Assembly (NCBI GenBank): GCA_903925745.1
Contig: CAIYGQ010000026.1
Coordinates: 1-61,224, forward strand
Direction: 5' to 3'
Length of the DNA: 61,224 bases
DNA from: an uncultured Actinomycetes bacterium
GTDB lineage: Bacteria > Actinomycetota > Acidimicrobiia > Acidimicrobiales > Microtrichaceae
Shown: piece by piece, positions 26,787 to 35,214 of the stretch
Layout of the letters: each line of letters opens with the position of its first letter
Position numbering within the stretch: the first letter of the stretch is position 1
Position numbers and translations under genes: made by a program
Notes under the pieces: generated by a model
Databases searched by the model: none
Told to the model about the DNA's origin: nothing
The model's input: the letters and a program-made list of their open reading frames with translations, nothing else

Positions 26787-27999
26787 GTCCGGCGGGACCG
26801 GTCCCCTCGAGTTCGATCCGTACTCCGAGACCTTCTTCGAGGACCCGTGGTCGACCTACCGCCGGCTCCGGGACGAGGCCCCGGTGTACCACCATCCCGA
26901 GCTCGACTTCTACGCGGTGTCCCGGTACGAGGACTGCGTCGAGGTCCACCGCGACGTCGCGGCCTACACCTCGACCAGGGGGGTGACCCTGGACCAGCTC
27001 CGCAGTGCCGCCTTCGGCCGGGTGGTGGAGGCGACGGGGTCGATCATCATGATGGATCCGCCCGACCACGAACGGTTGCGACGTCTGGTGAGCCGGGCGT
27101 TCACGCCGAGGCGGGTCGCGGACTGGGGGCCGGCCGTGGAGCGCGTGGTGGGAGGGTTCCTCGACCGGCTCCAGGGGTCGGGATCCTTCGACGTGGTCCT
27201 CGACCTGGCCGGGCCCTTCCCCGTCGAGGTCGTCTCCGAGATCCTCGGCGTGCCCGCCGCGGACCGACAGCAGCTCCGTCACTGGGTCGACGGGTTGCTC
27301 GAACGCGAGGTCGGCAATCCGTTCCCACCGGCCTCCGCGGTCGAGTCGGCCCTGGCGTTCTTCACCTACGTCGAGGCGCTCGTCGTCGAGCGGCGCGCCC
27401 GACCCGCTGACGGGATGATCGACCACCTGCTGGCCGCCGAGGTCGACCGGGAGGACGGCACCACCGAGCGGCTCACCGACACCGAGGTCACCTACTTCGT
27501 GGCGCTCCTGGCGGCGGCCGGGGCCGAGACGGTCACGAAGCTGGTCGGTAACGGGGTCGTGACCTTCGCCGAGTACCCCGGGGAGCTCACGCGACTGCGC
27601 CGCGACCCCGACCTGCTCGCTCCGGCGGTCGAGGAGGTCCTCCGCTGGCGGGCCCCCAGCCAGTACCAGGGCCGGTTCTCGGTGGAGGAGCGCACGCTGC
27701 ACGGCGTGACCATCCCGGCGGGGCACCCGGTGCTGATCGTCACCGGGGCGGCCAACCGGGACCCTCGTGCCTACGACGAGCCGGACCGCTTCGACATCTC
27801 CAGGACCGGGCCGGTCCCGATCAGCTTCGGTCACGGCATCCACTACTGCATCGGAGCCCACCTGGCCCGGTTGGAGGGCCAGGTGGCCTTCCGCGAGCTC
27901 TATCGTCGCTGGCCGGACCTGGAGGTCGACCTGGACGGCATCCGCTACGTCCACATGAGCAACGTCGCCGGGCCGTCCGAGGTCCCGGTCACGACCTGA
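26776..27999 (+). CDS. Cytochrome P450
   Basis: 407 residues. I-helix AAAGAETVTK (Glu-Thr pair), ExxR helix EEVLRW and haem loop FGHGIHYCIGAHLAR. GTG 26776 lies inside the end of the ligase gene (11-base overlap), so translation is coupled. No ferredoxin adjoins it. Encoded with a ligase and a small protein; this suggests hydroxylation of a CoA-activated or carboxylated substrate, as in actinobacterial sterol and lipid clusters. Confidence 0.94.
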   Translation: MATESGGTGPLEFDPYSETFFEDPWSTYRRLRDEAPVYHHPELDFYAVSRYEDCVEVHRDVAAYTSTRGVTLDQLRSAAFGRVVEATGSIIMMDPPDHERLRRLVSRAFTPRRVADWGPAVERVVGGFLDRLQGSGSFDVVLDLAGPFPVEVVSEILGVPAADRQQLRHWVDGLLEREVGNPFPPASAVESALAFFTYVEALVVERRARPADGMIDHLLAAEVDREDGTTERLTDTEVTYFVALLAAAGAETVTKLVGNGVVTFAEYPGELTRLRRDPDLLAPAVEEVLRWRAPSQYQGRFSVEERTLHGVTIPAGHPVLIVTGAANRDPRAYDEPDRFDISRTGPVPISFGHGIHYCIGAHLARLEGQVAFRELYRRWPDLEVDLDGIRYVHMSNVAGPSEVPVTT

Positions 28000-28046
28000 C
28001 GGCCGCCCCGGCGGGTCACCACCACTGAGCAACAGGAGGAATCCAC

Positions 28047-28355
28047 GTGCAACTCCAGCCCGGACTGCGACTCGAGTCCGCGACCTGCGACACCCAGGTG
28101 GTCGTCGTGAGGGCCCCGGCCGGCGACGGCGACGTCGACGTCCGCTGCGGGGGCCATCCCATGCGCGAACTCGGCACCGGCGGCGACCGCGTACCGCCCA
28201 CGCTCGAGGGTGACGCGACCCTCCTCGGCAAGCGTTACGAGGAGGCCGAGGCCGGCCTGGAGCTGCTCTGCACCCAGGGCGGGGACGGGGTGCTGAGCCT
28301 GGGCGAGGTCCCCCTCCTGGTGAAGGGCGCGAAGCCGTTGCCGTCCTCGGACTAG
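28047..28355 (+). CDS. Small conserved-type protein of unknown function
   Basis: 102 residues, not recognised. It has a short N-terminal part (LRLESATCDTQVVVVRAP), a DVDVRCGGHPM segment and a third Cys in LELLCTQGG, suggesting a small beta-rich domain, possibly metal-binding. GTG 28047 has a perfect AGGAGG seven bases upstream. It follows the ligase and P450 in the same operon. Its TAG stop lies within a CTAG shared with the convergent thioesterase gene. Confidence 0.75.
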   Translation: MQLQPGLRLESATCDTQVVVVRAPAGDGDVDVRCGGHPMRELGTGGDRVPPTLEGDATLLGKRYEEAEAGLELLCTQGGDGVLSLGEVPLLVKGAKPLPSSD

Positions 28356-28825
28356 GTGCCGCCGCCCGACGCGGTGCCGTCGCCGGACGGTCGCACGATC
28401 GTGAACGCCAGCTGGCACGCGGCCGCCAAGGGGCCGTCGCGTCCGTCGTGGACGTCGACCCGCGTGACCACGGTCCGACCGCCGCGTCGCAGGACGGAAC
28501 CGACCGCGTGTGCGGGCCCGCGACGCACCGGGCCGACGTAGTGGACGGTGAGGTCCGCGGTCACCACGAAGCTGTGGTCGTCGAGGCCCTCCATGGCGAG
28601 ACGACCGCCGACGATGTCGGCCAGGGTGGCGACCAGTCCGCCCTGCAGGGCGCCGGTCGGGTTGGCGACGGTCTCGTCGAGCTCGAGTTCGACGGCGAGC
28701 TCGGCCCCGTCGACCTGGACGTCCTGCAGCCGGAGACCGGAGAACACGTGGCGTCCCTCGGCCAGCACGCGCCGGTGGCGCTCGACCGCCTCGGCCGCCG
28801 AGCGGGGCCGCCCGCCGTCGTTCAC
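28352..28825 (-). CDS. PaaI-type hotdog thioesterase
   Basis: 157 residues. Hotdog fold with NPTGALQGGLVATLADIVGG (the HGG/active-site helix region with Gln-Gly-Gly) and DLTVHYVGPVRRGPAHAVG. Members hydrolyse aryl- or acyl-CoAs. GTG 28825 overlaps the DUF2889 stop by four bases. Last gene of the seven-gene leftward operon. Confidence 0.85.
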   Translation of the reverse strand: MNDGGRPRSAAEAVERHRRVLAEGRHVFSGLRLQDVQVDGAELAVELELDETVANPTGALQGGLVATLADIVGGRLAMEGLDDHSFVVTADLTVHYVGPVRRGPAHAVGSVLRRGGRTVVTRVDVHDGRDGPLAAACQLAFTIVRPSGDGTASGGGT

Positions 28826-29832
28826 GCGAGCGCCCCGGCGAGTCCGTCCACGCCCCGGGTGGAGCGAAGCAGGTCGTTCAGGTGGGTGCAGGTGGAGGTG
28901 CCGACGAACGAGCCGCGCACCAGGTCGTCCACCTCCGACGTGGTCCGCCCGAGGAGCCGTTGCGCCGACGCCGTCGCGGCCGGGCACTCGGGCCACGGCA
29001 GTGTGTGGGCGGTGACGGCGACCGACGCGAACCGGGCGCTGCCGCCTTCCGAACCCGGGACGAGCTCGGCGTCCAGGGTGTACTCGTGGAGGACGTCCTC
29101 GGGGCCGTCGGCCCCCAGGTGGCTGTCGCGGAAGTACACCTGCAGCCGTAGACCGGACTCCTCGGGCCACAGGTCCGACCGCCGGACCCGGCGGACGCTG
29201 CGCCGCCGCCTGGCACCGGGATCGTGCCAGGCCTCGGGGTCGGTCCCGTCGAGCAGGTCGGGTGCGGGCGGTCCGACCGGGATCGGGAACGTGCCGGTGC
29301 GGTCCAGGGCTCCGATCATGGTCGCGCCGTCCTCCCAGCCGGCGCACAGGTCCCGGAGGCGCTCCGCCGCCTCGGGCGGGATGTTCCACTCGGGGTGTTC
29401 CCGGGTGAGCCCGTAGCTCGAGACGATCGCGATGAGTGGGACGTCGTCGAGCAGTTGGGCCAGCACGCTGTGGCGGACGTGGTGGTCCGGAACCAGCCCG
29501 GCCACGCAGGCCCGGAATCCTGAACGGACCTCGGCGCCAACCAGGCCGTCGAGGCGGGGGAGCGGCGGATCGGTCGTGACCTCGGCGACCCGTCCCGTGC
29601 CGTCGACGAGCAGCTCGACCGCCGCGGAGTCCAGTACGGCGACGGTGCCGTCGCGCCGCGTGAGCAGGTCGCGGCCGGCGGCCCGCAGGTGCCGGGGGCG
29701 GCCGAAGTCGTCCCACCCCTCGTCGATCGAGGTGGTGCGCCTCACGCTCCCGGGCCGGCGCTGCGGGGTGCCCGCCACCGGCGACCGGGGACCCGTCGGG
29801 AGCGAGGCGACGAGCGCGTTGCGGTCCGTCAC
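28822..29832 (-). CDS. DUF2889 domain protein
   Basis: 336 residues. Matches the DUF2889 pattern along most of its length: RRTTSIDEGWD, GRDLLTRRDGTVAV, CAGWEDGATM, YFRDSHLGADGPEDVLHEYTLDAELV, LPWPECPAATASAQRL and the C-terminal STCTHLNDLLRS. The family has no established function. Its location between TesB and a thioesterase, with four-base overlaps to both, argues for a role in the same acyl-CoA process. Confidence 0.85.
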   Translation of the reverse strand: MTDRNALVASLPTGPRSPVAGTPQRRPGSVRRTTSIDEGWDDFGRPRHLRAAGRDLLTRRDGTVAVLDSAAVELLVDGTGRVAEVTTDPPLPRLDGLVGAEVRSGFRACVAGLVPDHHVRHSVLAQLLDDVPLIAIVSSYGLTREHPEWNIPPEAAERLRDLCAGWEDGATMIGALDRTGTFPIPVGPPAPDLLDGTDPEAWHDPGARRRRSVRRVRRSDLWPEESGLRLQVYFRDSHLGADGPEDVLHEYTLDAELVPGSEGGSARFASVAVTAHTLPWPECPAATASAQRLLGRTTSEVDDLVRGSFVGTSTCTHLNDLLRSTRGVDGLAGALA

Positions 29833-30656
29833 CCGGTCGCGTCCATCCGGCGGACCATCGCCTCCTGGGCGAACGAGGCCACCAGCGCATCACCGGAGAA
29901 CACGTCGCCGCGCCCGAAGCTCCGACCGTGTGCGACGACAGGCGCCTCCTGGGTGACGAGGAGCCACTCGTCGACACGGAAGGGCCGGTGGAACCACAGC
30001 GTGTGCGAGGTCACGGCTGTCTGCAACGTCACGGTCGAGTCCGCCTGGCTCACGCCCTCGAAGGGTCGCAGCGCGGTGCCGATGAGGGTCAGGTCGGTGG
30101 CGTGGGCGAGCAGCGCCTGGTGCAGCGCCCGCTCCGGAACCGATCCGACGGCCCCGAGCGGCGGGGTCCGGGACCACCAGTCGAGGCGCGCCGGTCCGAC
30201 GCCGGGGTCGGCCAGGTCGACGTCGTCGACCACGCGCGTCTCCCACGGCACCATGCCGAGGTCCTGTGGTGTGGCCCGGTCCGGTCCCCCGGTCTCCGGT
30301 GGATCCTCGTTGCGTTCCGGGCCCGGCTCATCCGCGTGGGCGGACACCAGCGCGGCCGCGACGACCTTCTCCTCCTGGTGGGCGACGACCTCGACACTCG
30401 CGAACGTCCGGCCGGAACGCAGCGGCGTGGCCCGGTAGTGGAGCGGGCGCGCGGCGTCACCCTCGCCGGGGAAGAGGACGTGGATGGACTTGACCGACTT
30501 GTCGGGCACGGCCGCCGCGCCCGCCACCAGTGCCTGGGCCAGCACCTGGCCGCCGAAGACCCGGTGGTAGCCGATGTCCAGGTTGGCTCCGGTGAGACCC
30601 GGGCCGTCCTCGACCAGCTCCAGGCACCCGAGCAGTGCGTCGAAGGTCAGGGGCAT
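29829..30656 (-). CDS. tesB: Acyl-CoA thioesterase II (TesB family)
   Basis: 275 residues. Double-hotdog thioesterase: N-terminal half with RVFGGQVLAQALVAGAAAV and SIHVLFPGEGD, C-terminal half with LTLIGTALRP, SHTLWFHRPFRVDEWLL and GRGDVFSGDALVASFAQEAMVR. It releases free acids from acyl-CoAs. ATG 30656 shares one base with the stop of the ligase gene. Confidence 0.9.
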   Translation of the reverse strand: MPLTFDALLGCLELVEDGPGLTGANLDIGYHRVFGGQVLAQALVAGAAAVPDKSVKSIHVLFPGEGDAARPLHYRATPLRSGRTFASVEVVAHQEEKVVAAALVSAHADEPGPERNEDPPETGGPDRATPQDLGMVPWETRVVDDVDLADPGVGPARLDWWSRTPPLGAVGSVPERALHQALLAHATDLTLIGTALRPFEGVSQADSTVTLQTAVTSHTLWFHRPFRVDEWLLVTQEAPVVAHGRSFGRGDVFSGDALVASFAQEAMVRRMDATG

Positions 30657-32122
30657 CAACCGGCCTCGGCTTCCAGGTCGGCGAGCACCACCCGACGGAG
30701 GAGCTTGCCGGTGTCGGTGTGGGGCAGCCCGGGACGGAACGCGATCGACTCCGGGGTCTTCGACGAACGGAGGAGCCCGGCGCAGTGGGACCGGAGCTCC
30801 TCCTCGGTGGCCGCTGCCCCGGGCCGCAGGACCACGGCCGCCGCGATGCGCTGGCCCCACTCGTCGTCGGGGATCCCGACGACGGCGGCGTCGGCCACGG
30901 CGGGGTGCGCCCACAGGACGTCCTCGATCTCGGCCGGGGCGATGTTCTCCCCACCCCGGATGATCGTGTCGTCGGAGCGGCCCTCGATGAACAGGTAGCC
31001 CTCGTCGTCGAACCAGCCGCGGTCCCGGGTGGGGAACCAGCCGTCGTCGTCGGTGGCCGACCCGCGGCCCAGGTACTCGCCCGACACCTGTTCGCCGCGC
31101 GCCCAGATCTCTCCGTCGCGGATCTCCACCTCGACGCCCGGGATGAGGCGACCGGCGGAGCCGAGCCGGGCCCGGGCCACCGGGTCGCCACCCAGCGCCG
31201 CCCGGTGGTCGTCGGGGGTCAGCACGGCCAGGGTGGAGCTCGTCTCGGTGAGGCCGTAGGCGTTGACGAAGCCGGCGTCCGGGAAGGCCTGCAGCGCCTG
31301 TTCCAGGACGCTGATCGGCATGCGGGCGCCGCCGTAGGACAGCGTCGACAGGCTGGGGCAGTCCGCCGGTGAGCCGCCGAGCTCGTCCACCACCCGCGCC
31401 AGCATGGTGGGGACCAGGAAGGCGTGTGACACGCCCTCGGTCCGGACCAGCTCCAGCCAGGCCCCGGCGTCGAAGGTCGGCAGGTAGGCGACCCGCCGGG
31501 TCGAGTAGATGCTCGTCACCAGGTTCGCGACACCGGCGATGTGGTACGGGGGGACCGAGATGAGGGCGACGGAGTCCTCCGCCGCGCTGGCGAACTCGAT
31601 CGAACCGATGACGTAGGAGCTCAGGTGGCGGTGGCGGAGCACCACGGCCTTCGGCGCAGCCGTCGTGCCCGAGGTGTACAGGAGGATGGCGACGTCCTCG
31701 CCGTCGGCCCGGGCCGGAGCCCCGCTCGGCGGCGCGTCCACGAGCGCGTCCCAGTCGGCGGTCGGGAGCACCTCGCAACCGGCCGCCGCGGCGGCGGCGT
31801 CCAAGCGGTCCGGGGTGTCGGTGACGACGAGTGCCCCCGGATGGTTGGCGAGCAGCTCACCGAGCTGCTGGTCCGACAACCGGTAGTTCAGCGGCAGGAA
31901 CGGCACGCCCGCCCACGCCGCGGCGAAGAGGGCGACCGGCAGCGACAGGTCGCTGGTACCGACGTACACGACGGCCGAGGCGCCCCGGGCGGCGACCGCC
32001 TCGCCGCCCGCCGCCGCCCGGTCCAGGAGCTGTTGGTAGGTCAGGCCCCGGCGCAGCGTGCCGACCGCCAGCCGGTCGCCGAAGGCGCCGGCCACCATCT
32101 CGAGCAGCATCCAGAGTGTCAC
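30656..32122 (-). CDS. AMP-dependent acyl-CoA synthetase/ligase
   Basis: 488 residues. Phosphate loop LLYTSGTTAAPKAVVL (PKA rather than PKG), AYGLTETSS, GGENIAPAEIEDVL and catalytic Lys K473 (DTGKLLRR). Shorter than the ligase at 25131. GTG 32122 overlaps the thiolase-like gene by four bases. In this operon it would supply the CoA ester used by the Cys-less thiolase-like/DUF35 pair. Confidence 0.9.
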   Translation of the reverse strand: MTLWMLLEMVAGAFGDRLAVGTLRRGLTYQQLLDRAAAGGEAVAARGASAVVYVGTSDLSLPVALFAAAWAGVPFLPLNYRLSDQQLGELLANHPGALVVTDTPDRLDAAAAAAGCEVLPTADWDALVDAPPSGAPARADGEDVAILLYTSGTTAAPKAVVLRHRHLSSYVIGSIEFASAAEDSVALISVPPYHIAGVANLVTSIYSTRRVAYLPTFDAGAWLELVRTEGVSHAFLVPTMLARVVDELGGSPADCPSLSTLSYGGARMPISVLEQALQAFPDAGFVNAYGLTETSSTLAVLTPDDHRAALGGDPVARARLGSAGRLIPGVEVEIRDGEIWARGEQVSGEYLGRGSATDDDGWFPTRDRGWFDDEGYLFIEGRSDDTIIRGGENIAPAEIEDVLWAHPAVADAAVVGIPDDEWGQRIAAAVVLRPGAAATEEELRSHCAGLLRSSKTPESIAFRPGLPHTDTGKLLRRVVLADLEAEAG

Positions 32123-33312
32123 CGGCCGTCCTCCCGGGTGAGCAGCATGGCGCCGGCCACCGGCCCGCCGCCGTTCGCGACCGCGGCGACCTCGGGCGGT
32201 CCGTCACGTCGGACGACCTGGCGGTCACCCGCCTCGCCGCGGAGCTGGAGCACCGCCTCGTGGATGAACCCGAACCCGTGCAGCCGACCGGCCGACAGCT
32301 GGCCGCCGTGGGTGTTCACGGGCAGGTCCCCGTCGAGGGCGATCCGTGCGCCGCCCTCGACGAACGGCCCCGACTCACCCCGACCGCAGAAACCGAGGGC
32401 CTCGAGCCAGACCATGGTGAGGAAACTGAACCCGTCGTAGAGCTCGGCGATGTCGACGTCGTCCGGGGTCAGGCTCGTGCGCTCCCACAGCGACGCACCG
32501 GCGTCCCGCGCCGCCATGGTGGTGGCGTCGTCGAACTGGTCCCACGACGGCCGGCCCCGGAGGGCGGTGCCGAGCGCGTCGATCCGGGCCACGGCGTGGT
32601 CGACGTGGCGGGCGTGCCCGGGGGCGGAGACGACCACCGCCGTCGAACCGTCGACCGGTGCGTCGCAGTCGAAGAGCCGGAACGGGGTGGTGATCATCCG
32701 GGCCGACAGGTAGTCGCCCAGGTCCATCGGATCCCGGTAGACCGCCTTCGGGTTGAGCTGGGCGTTCCGTCGACCGTTGAGCGCGACCTGGGCGAGCTGC
32801 TCGACGGTGGTGCCGAACTCGTGCATGTGGCGGCGGCAGTTGAGGGCGAGCCAGTTGGCGGCGGAGTACGCACGGAACGGGATCGACCACTGCAGGGATC
32901 CGCCCATCTTCGGGGCGCCGCCTCCGGCCAGGCCGATGCCGTCGCGCCCCCCGGAGCCCTGGGCGCTGGACTCCGTGACGGTCCGGTAGACGAGCACGTG
33001 GCGCGCCAGTCCGGAGTGCACGGCGAGGACGGCATCGACGACCGCCGACAGCTGGGCCGGTCCCTCGATGCCGCCCCGGTGCCAGTTCAGTCGCAGCCGG
33101 AGCGCGTCCTGGACGTCCGGTGAGGCCGGTCCGGAGAAGCCCGGGGGTCCGGGGAACCCGCCCGGGTAGGTGGCGAGCCCGTCGATGTCGGCGGTCGTGA
33201 GCCCGGCGTCCGCGACGGCCTCCAGCGCTGCGTCCAGGGTCAGGTCCAGGGCGCTCCGTCCGAGTCGACGACCCACGTCGGACTGGCCGATCCCCGAGAT
33301 GACGGCGTCCAT
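32119..33312 (-). CDS. Thiolase-fold lipid-transfer/aldolase-type protein (Ltp2-like)
   Basis: 397 residues. Thiolase-superfamily protein (AVISGIGQSDVGRRLGRSALDLTLDAALEAVADAGL) lacking the nucleophilic Cys: the stretch where NxCxSG is expected reads NWHRGGIEGPAQL. A later NTHGGQLSAGRLHGFGFIHEAVLQLRG replaces the GHPxG loop. Cys-less members such as Ltp2 work with a DUF35 partner as retro-aldolases on steroid side chains. Here a DUF35 gene overlaps by one base on the upstream side. Aldolase activity is inferred from these two facts. Confidence 0.82.
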   Translation of the reverse strand: MDAVISGIGQSDVGRRLGRSALDLTLDAALEAVADAGLTTADIDGLATYPGGFPGPPGFSGPASPDVQDALRLRLNWHRGGIEGPAQLSAVVDAVLAVHSGLARHVLVYRTVTESSAQGSGGRDGIGLAGGGAPKMGGSLQWSIPFRAYSAANWLALNCRRHMHEFGTTVEQLAQVALNGRRNAQLNPKAVYRDPMDLGDYLSARMITTPFRLFDCDAPVDGSTAVVVSAPGHARHVDHAVARIDALGTALRGRPSWDQFDDATTMAARDAGASLWERTSLTPDDVDIAELYDGFSFLTMVWLEALGFCGRGESGPFVEGGARIALDGDLPVNTHGGQLSAGRLHGFGFIHEAVLQLRGEAGDRQVVRRDGPPEVAAVANGGGPVAGAMLLTREDGR

Positions 33313-33725
33313 CAGGTCGATCCGGCCGGTTCGAACAGCGGGTACCAGATGTCGTCGCGTTCCTCGAAGGTCACGCGCACCGGCATGCCGATGGTCACCT
33401 GGTCGGGATCGCAGCCGACCAGGTTGGACGTGAGCCGGAGGCCCGGTTGCTCGTCGAGTTCGACGAGCACGATCACATACGGCTCGGTGCCGCCGTCCCA
33501 GGAGTGGTGGTTGACCGTGTAGGACCACACCGTGCCCCGACCGCCCAGGTCGGAGGGGGCGACGTCCCGCCCCCCACACTCGGAGCAGTACGGTGCCGGC
33601 GGGTGGATCCAGTGCCGGCACTGCGAGCACCGGGCCATGCGGAGGACGCCCTCCCGGCCGGCGGTCCAGAAGAACCGGTTGTCGTCGTCCAGCGCGGGCT
33701 GGACCCTGAACGGTGCGTCGGTCAC
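33312..33725 (-). CDS. DUF35 OB-fold, Zn-ribbon protein (ChsH2-C/acetyl-CoA acetyltransferase-associated type)
   Basis: 137 residues. N-terminal zinc ribbon CSQC...CSEC (residues about 33-51) followed by an OB fold with TVWSYTVNHHSWDG and GMPVRVTFEE. DUF35 proteins bind thiolase-like partners and complete their active site. Translation is coupled to the thiolase-like gene. Confidence 0.9.
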   Translation of the reverse strand: MTDAPFRVQPALDDDNRFFWTAGREGVLRMARCSQCRHWIHPPAPYCSECGGRDVAPSDLGGRGTVWSYTVNHHSWDGGTEPYVIVLVELDEQPGLRLTSNLVGCDPDQVTIGMPVRVTFEERDDIWYPLFEPAGST

Positions 33726-33735
33726 GTCGGGGACG

Positions 33736-35049
33736 TCAGCCGGCCTGCTGCGCGGCGGCCTCCTCGGCCTGCTTCGCCATGCGGTCGGCGAGGGTCAGCG
33801 CCGTGACGATCCCGTCCTCCTGGAACTTGCCCGTCCCGAAGCTCTGCGGTTCGGTCAGGACGTCGGTGGCCCGGGCCCGCAGCGCACCGACGGTCGCCTG
33901 CTCGCGTGGGATGTGTGCGAACGGGTCGTAGTTGAAGTTGCGCATGGCGTTCAGGTGGGTGATGCGGTTGACGTCGTCGTCGGGCAGGCCCTCGAGGTAG
34001 CGCATGGCGCGCTCCGGGGCGTCCGGCCAGGTGGAGTCCGAGTGCGGGTAGTCGCACTCCCAGTGGACGTGGTCCATGTTGAGGTGGTGGCGCACCTCCA
34101 TGCCGACGGCGTCGTCGATGAAGCAGGTGAGCACGTGTTCGTTGAAGATCTCGCTGGGCAGTCGACCACCCAGGTCCTGGTTCGTCCACGCCCGGTGCTT
34201 GGTGTACACGTAGTCGACCCGCTCCAGGAAGTAGGGCACCCAGCCGATGCCGCCCTCGCTCAGGGCGACACGGAGGTTGCGGAACTTCCGGAAGACCGGA
34301 GACCAGACCAGGTCGGCCGCGCACTGGACGATGTTCATGGGCTGCAGCGTGATCATCGTGTCGATCGGCGCGTCCATCGCCGTGATCACGGTGCTCGACG
34401 AGGAGCCGATGTGCAGGCAGATCACGGTGCCGGTCTCGTCGCACGCCGCCAGGAAGGGGTCCCAGTGGTCGCTGTGCCAGCTGGGGAGGCCCAGCTTCTC
34501 GGGGTTCTCCGAGAAGGTCACGGCGTGGCAGCCCTTGTCGGTCATGCGGCGGACCTCGTCGGCCATCGCCTGTGGGTCCCACACGGGCGGAACCGCCAAC
34601 GGGATCATCCGGCCGGGGTAGGAGCCGCACCAGTCGTCGACGTGCCAGTCGTTGTAGGCCTGCAGCAACTCCAGCGCGATGTCCTTGTCGTCCATCGTCA
34701 TGAACAACTGCCCGGTGAAGCCCGTCATCGACGGGAAGTTGAGCGAGCCGAGCACTCCGTTGACGTCCATGTCGCGGATCCGCTCGTGGATGTCGAAGCA
34801 GCCCGGACGCATCTGCTCGAAGGCCAGGGGGTCGAGTCCGTACTCCTCGGGAACCCGTCCGACCACGGCGTTGAGCCCGACGTTCGGGAGTGCGGCCCCC
34901 TCGAACATCCAGACCTCCCGACCGTTGGTGAGTCGCTCGATGCGCGGCGCCCGCTCCTGGGCCGCGGCACTCAGCCGTCCCTCGAACAGGTGGGGTGGTT
35001 CGACCACGTGGTCATCGACGCTCACCAGGATCAGTTCGTCGACCTGCAT
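33736..35049 (-). CDS. Amidohydrolase_2 family metal-dependent hydrolase
   Basis: 437 residues. ILVSVDDHVVEPPHLFE at the N-terminus (D-D-H in place of HxH), ICLHIGSSS mid-barrel, NLRVALSEGGIGW and HWECDYPHSDSTWPD near residue 325. ATG 35049 has GGAGG four bases upstream, which decides the start. First gene of a seven-gene operon; the DUF35 gene follows after 10 bases. A hydrolase or decarboxylase on a pathway acid is likely; substrate unknown. Confidence 0.86.
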   Translation of the reverse strand: MQVDELILVSVDDHVVEPPHLFEGRLSAAAQERAPRIERLTNGREVWMFEGAALPNVGLNAVVGRVPEEYGLDPLAFEQMRPGCFDIHERIRDMDVNGVLGSLNFPSMTGFTGQLFMTMDDKDIALELLQAYNDWHVDDWCGSYPGRMIPLAVPPVWDPQAMADEVRRMTDKGCHAVTFSENPEKLGLPSWHSDHWDPFLAACDETGTVICLHIGSSSSTVITAMDAPIDTMITLQPMNIVQCAADLVWSPVFRKFRNLRVALSEGGIGWVPYFLERVDYVYTKHRAWTNQDLGGRLPSEIFNEHVLTCFIDDAVGMEVRHHLNMDHVHWECDYPHSDSTWPDAPERAMRYLEGLPDDDVNRITHLNAMRNFNYDPFAHIPREQATVGALRARATDVLTEPQSFGTGKFQEDGIVTALTLADRMAKQAEEAAAQQAG

Positions 35050-35123
35050 GTGTCCTCCATCGTCGATCACGGTCCGTCCGCACCGGCCAGGTGGCGCCCG
35101 GGCTGGCTGGGACCACGATGACC

Positions 35124-35142
35124 TGACGTTGTTGTTAGATTA
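35124..35142 (-). promoter_or_regulatory. Promoter with shared operator (copy e), between regulator and divergent operon
   Basis: On the minus strand TAATCT (35142-35137) is a -10 candidate overlapping the operator TAAC-aacaac-GTCA (35137-35124). It would drive the leftward seven-gene operon. Its TAATCTAACA core is the same as that of copy h. It lies 78 bases before the regulator's start at 35215. Confidence 0.7.
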
Positions 35143-35214
35143 GCGCGGCCGGGTCGTCCGCCCGGCGCCGAGGAGGCGACGCAGTGCTGGTGGAGTCGGT
35201 CCGAGGAGTCGGTC

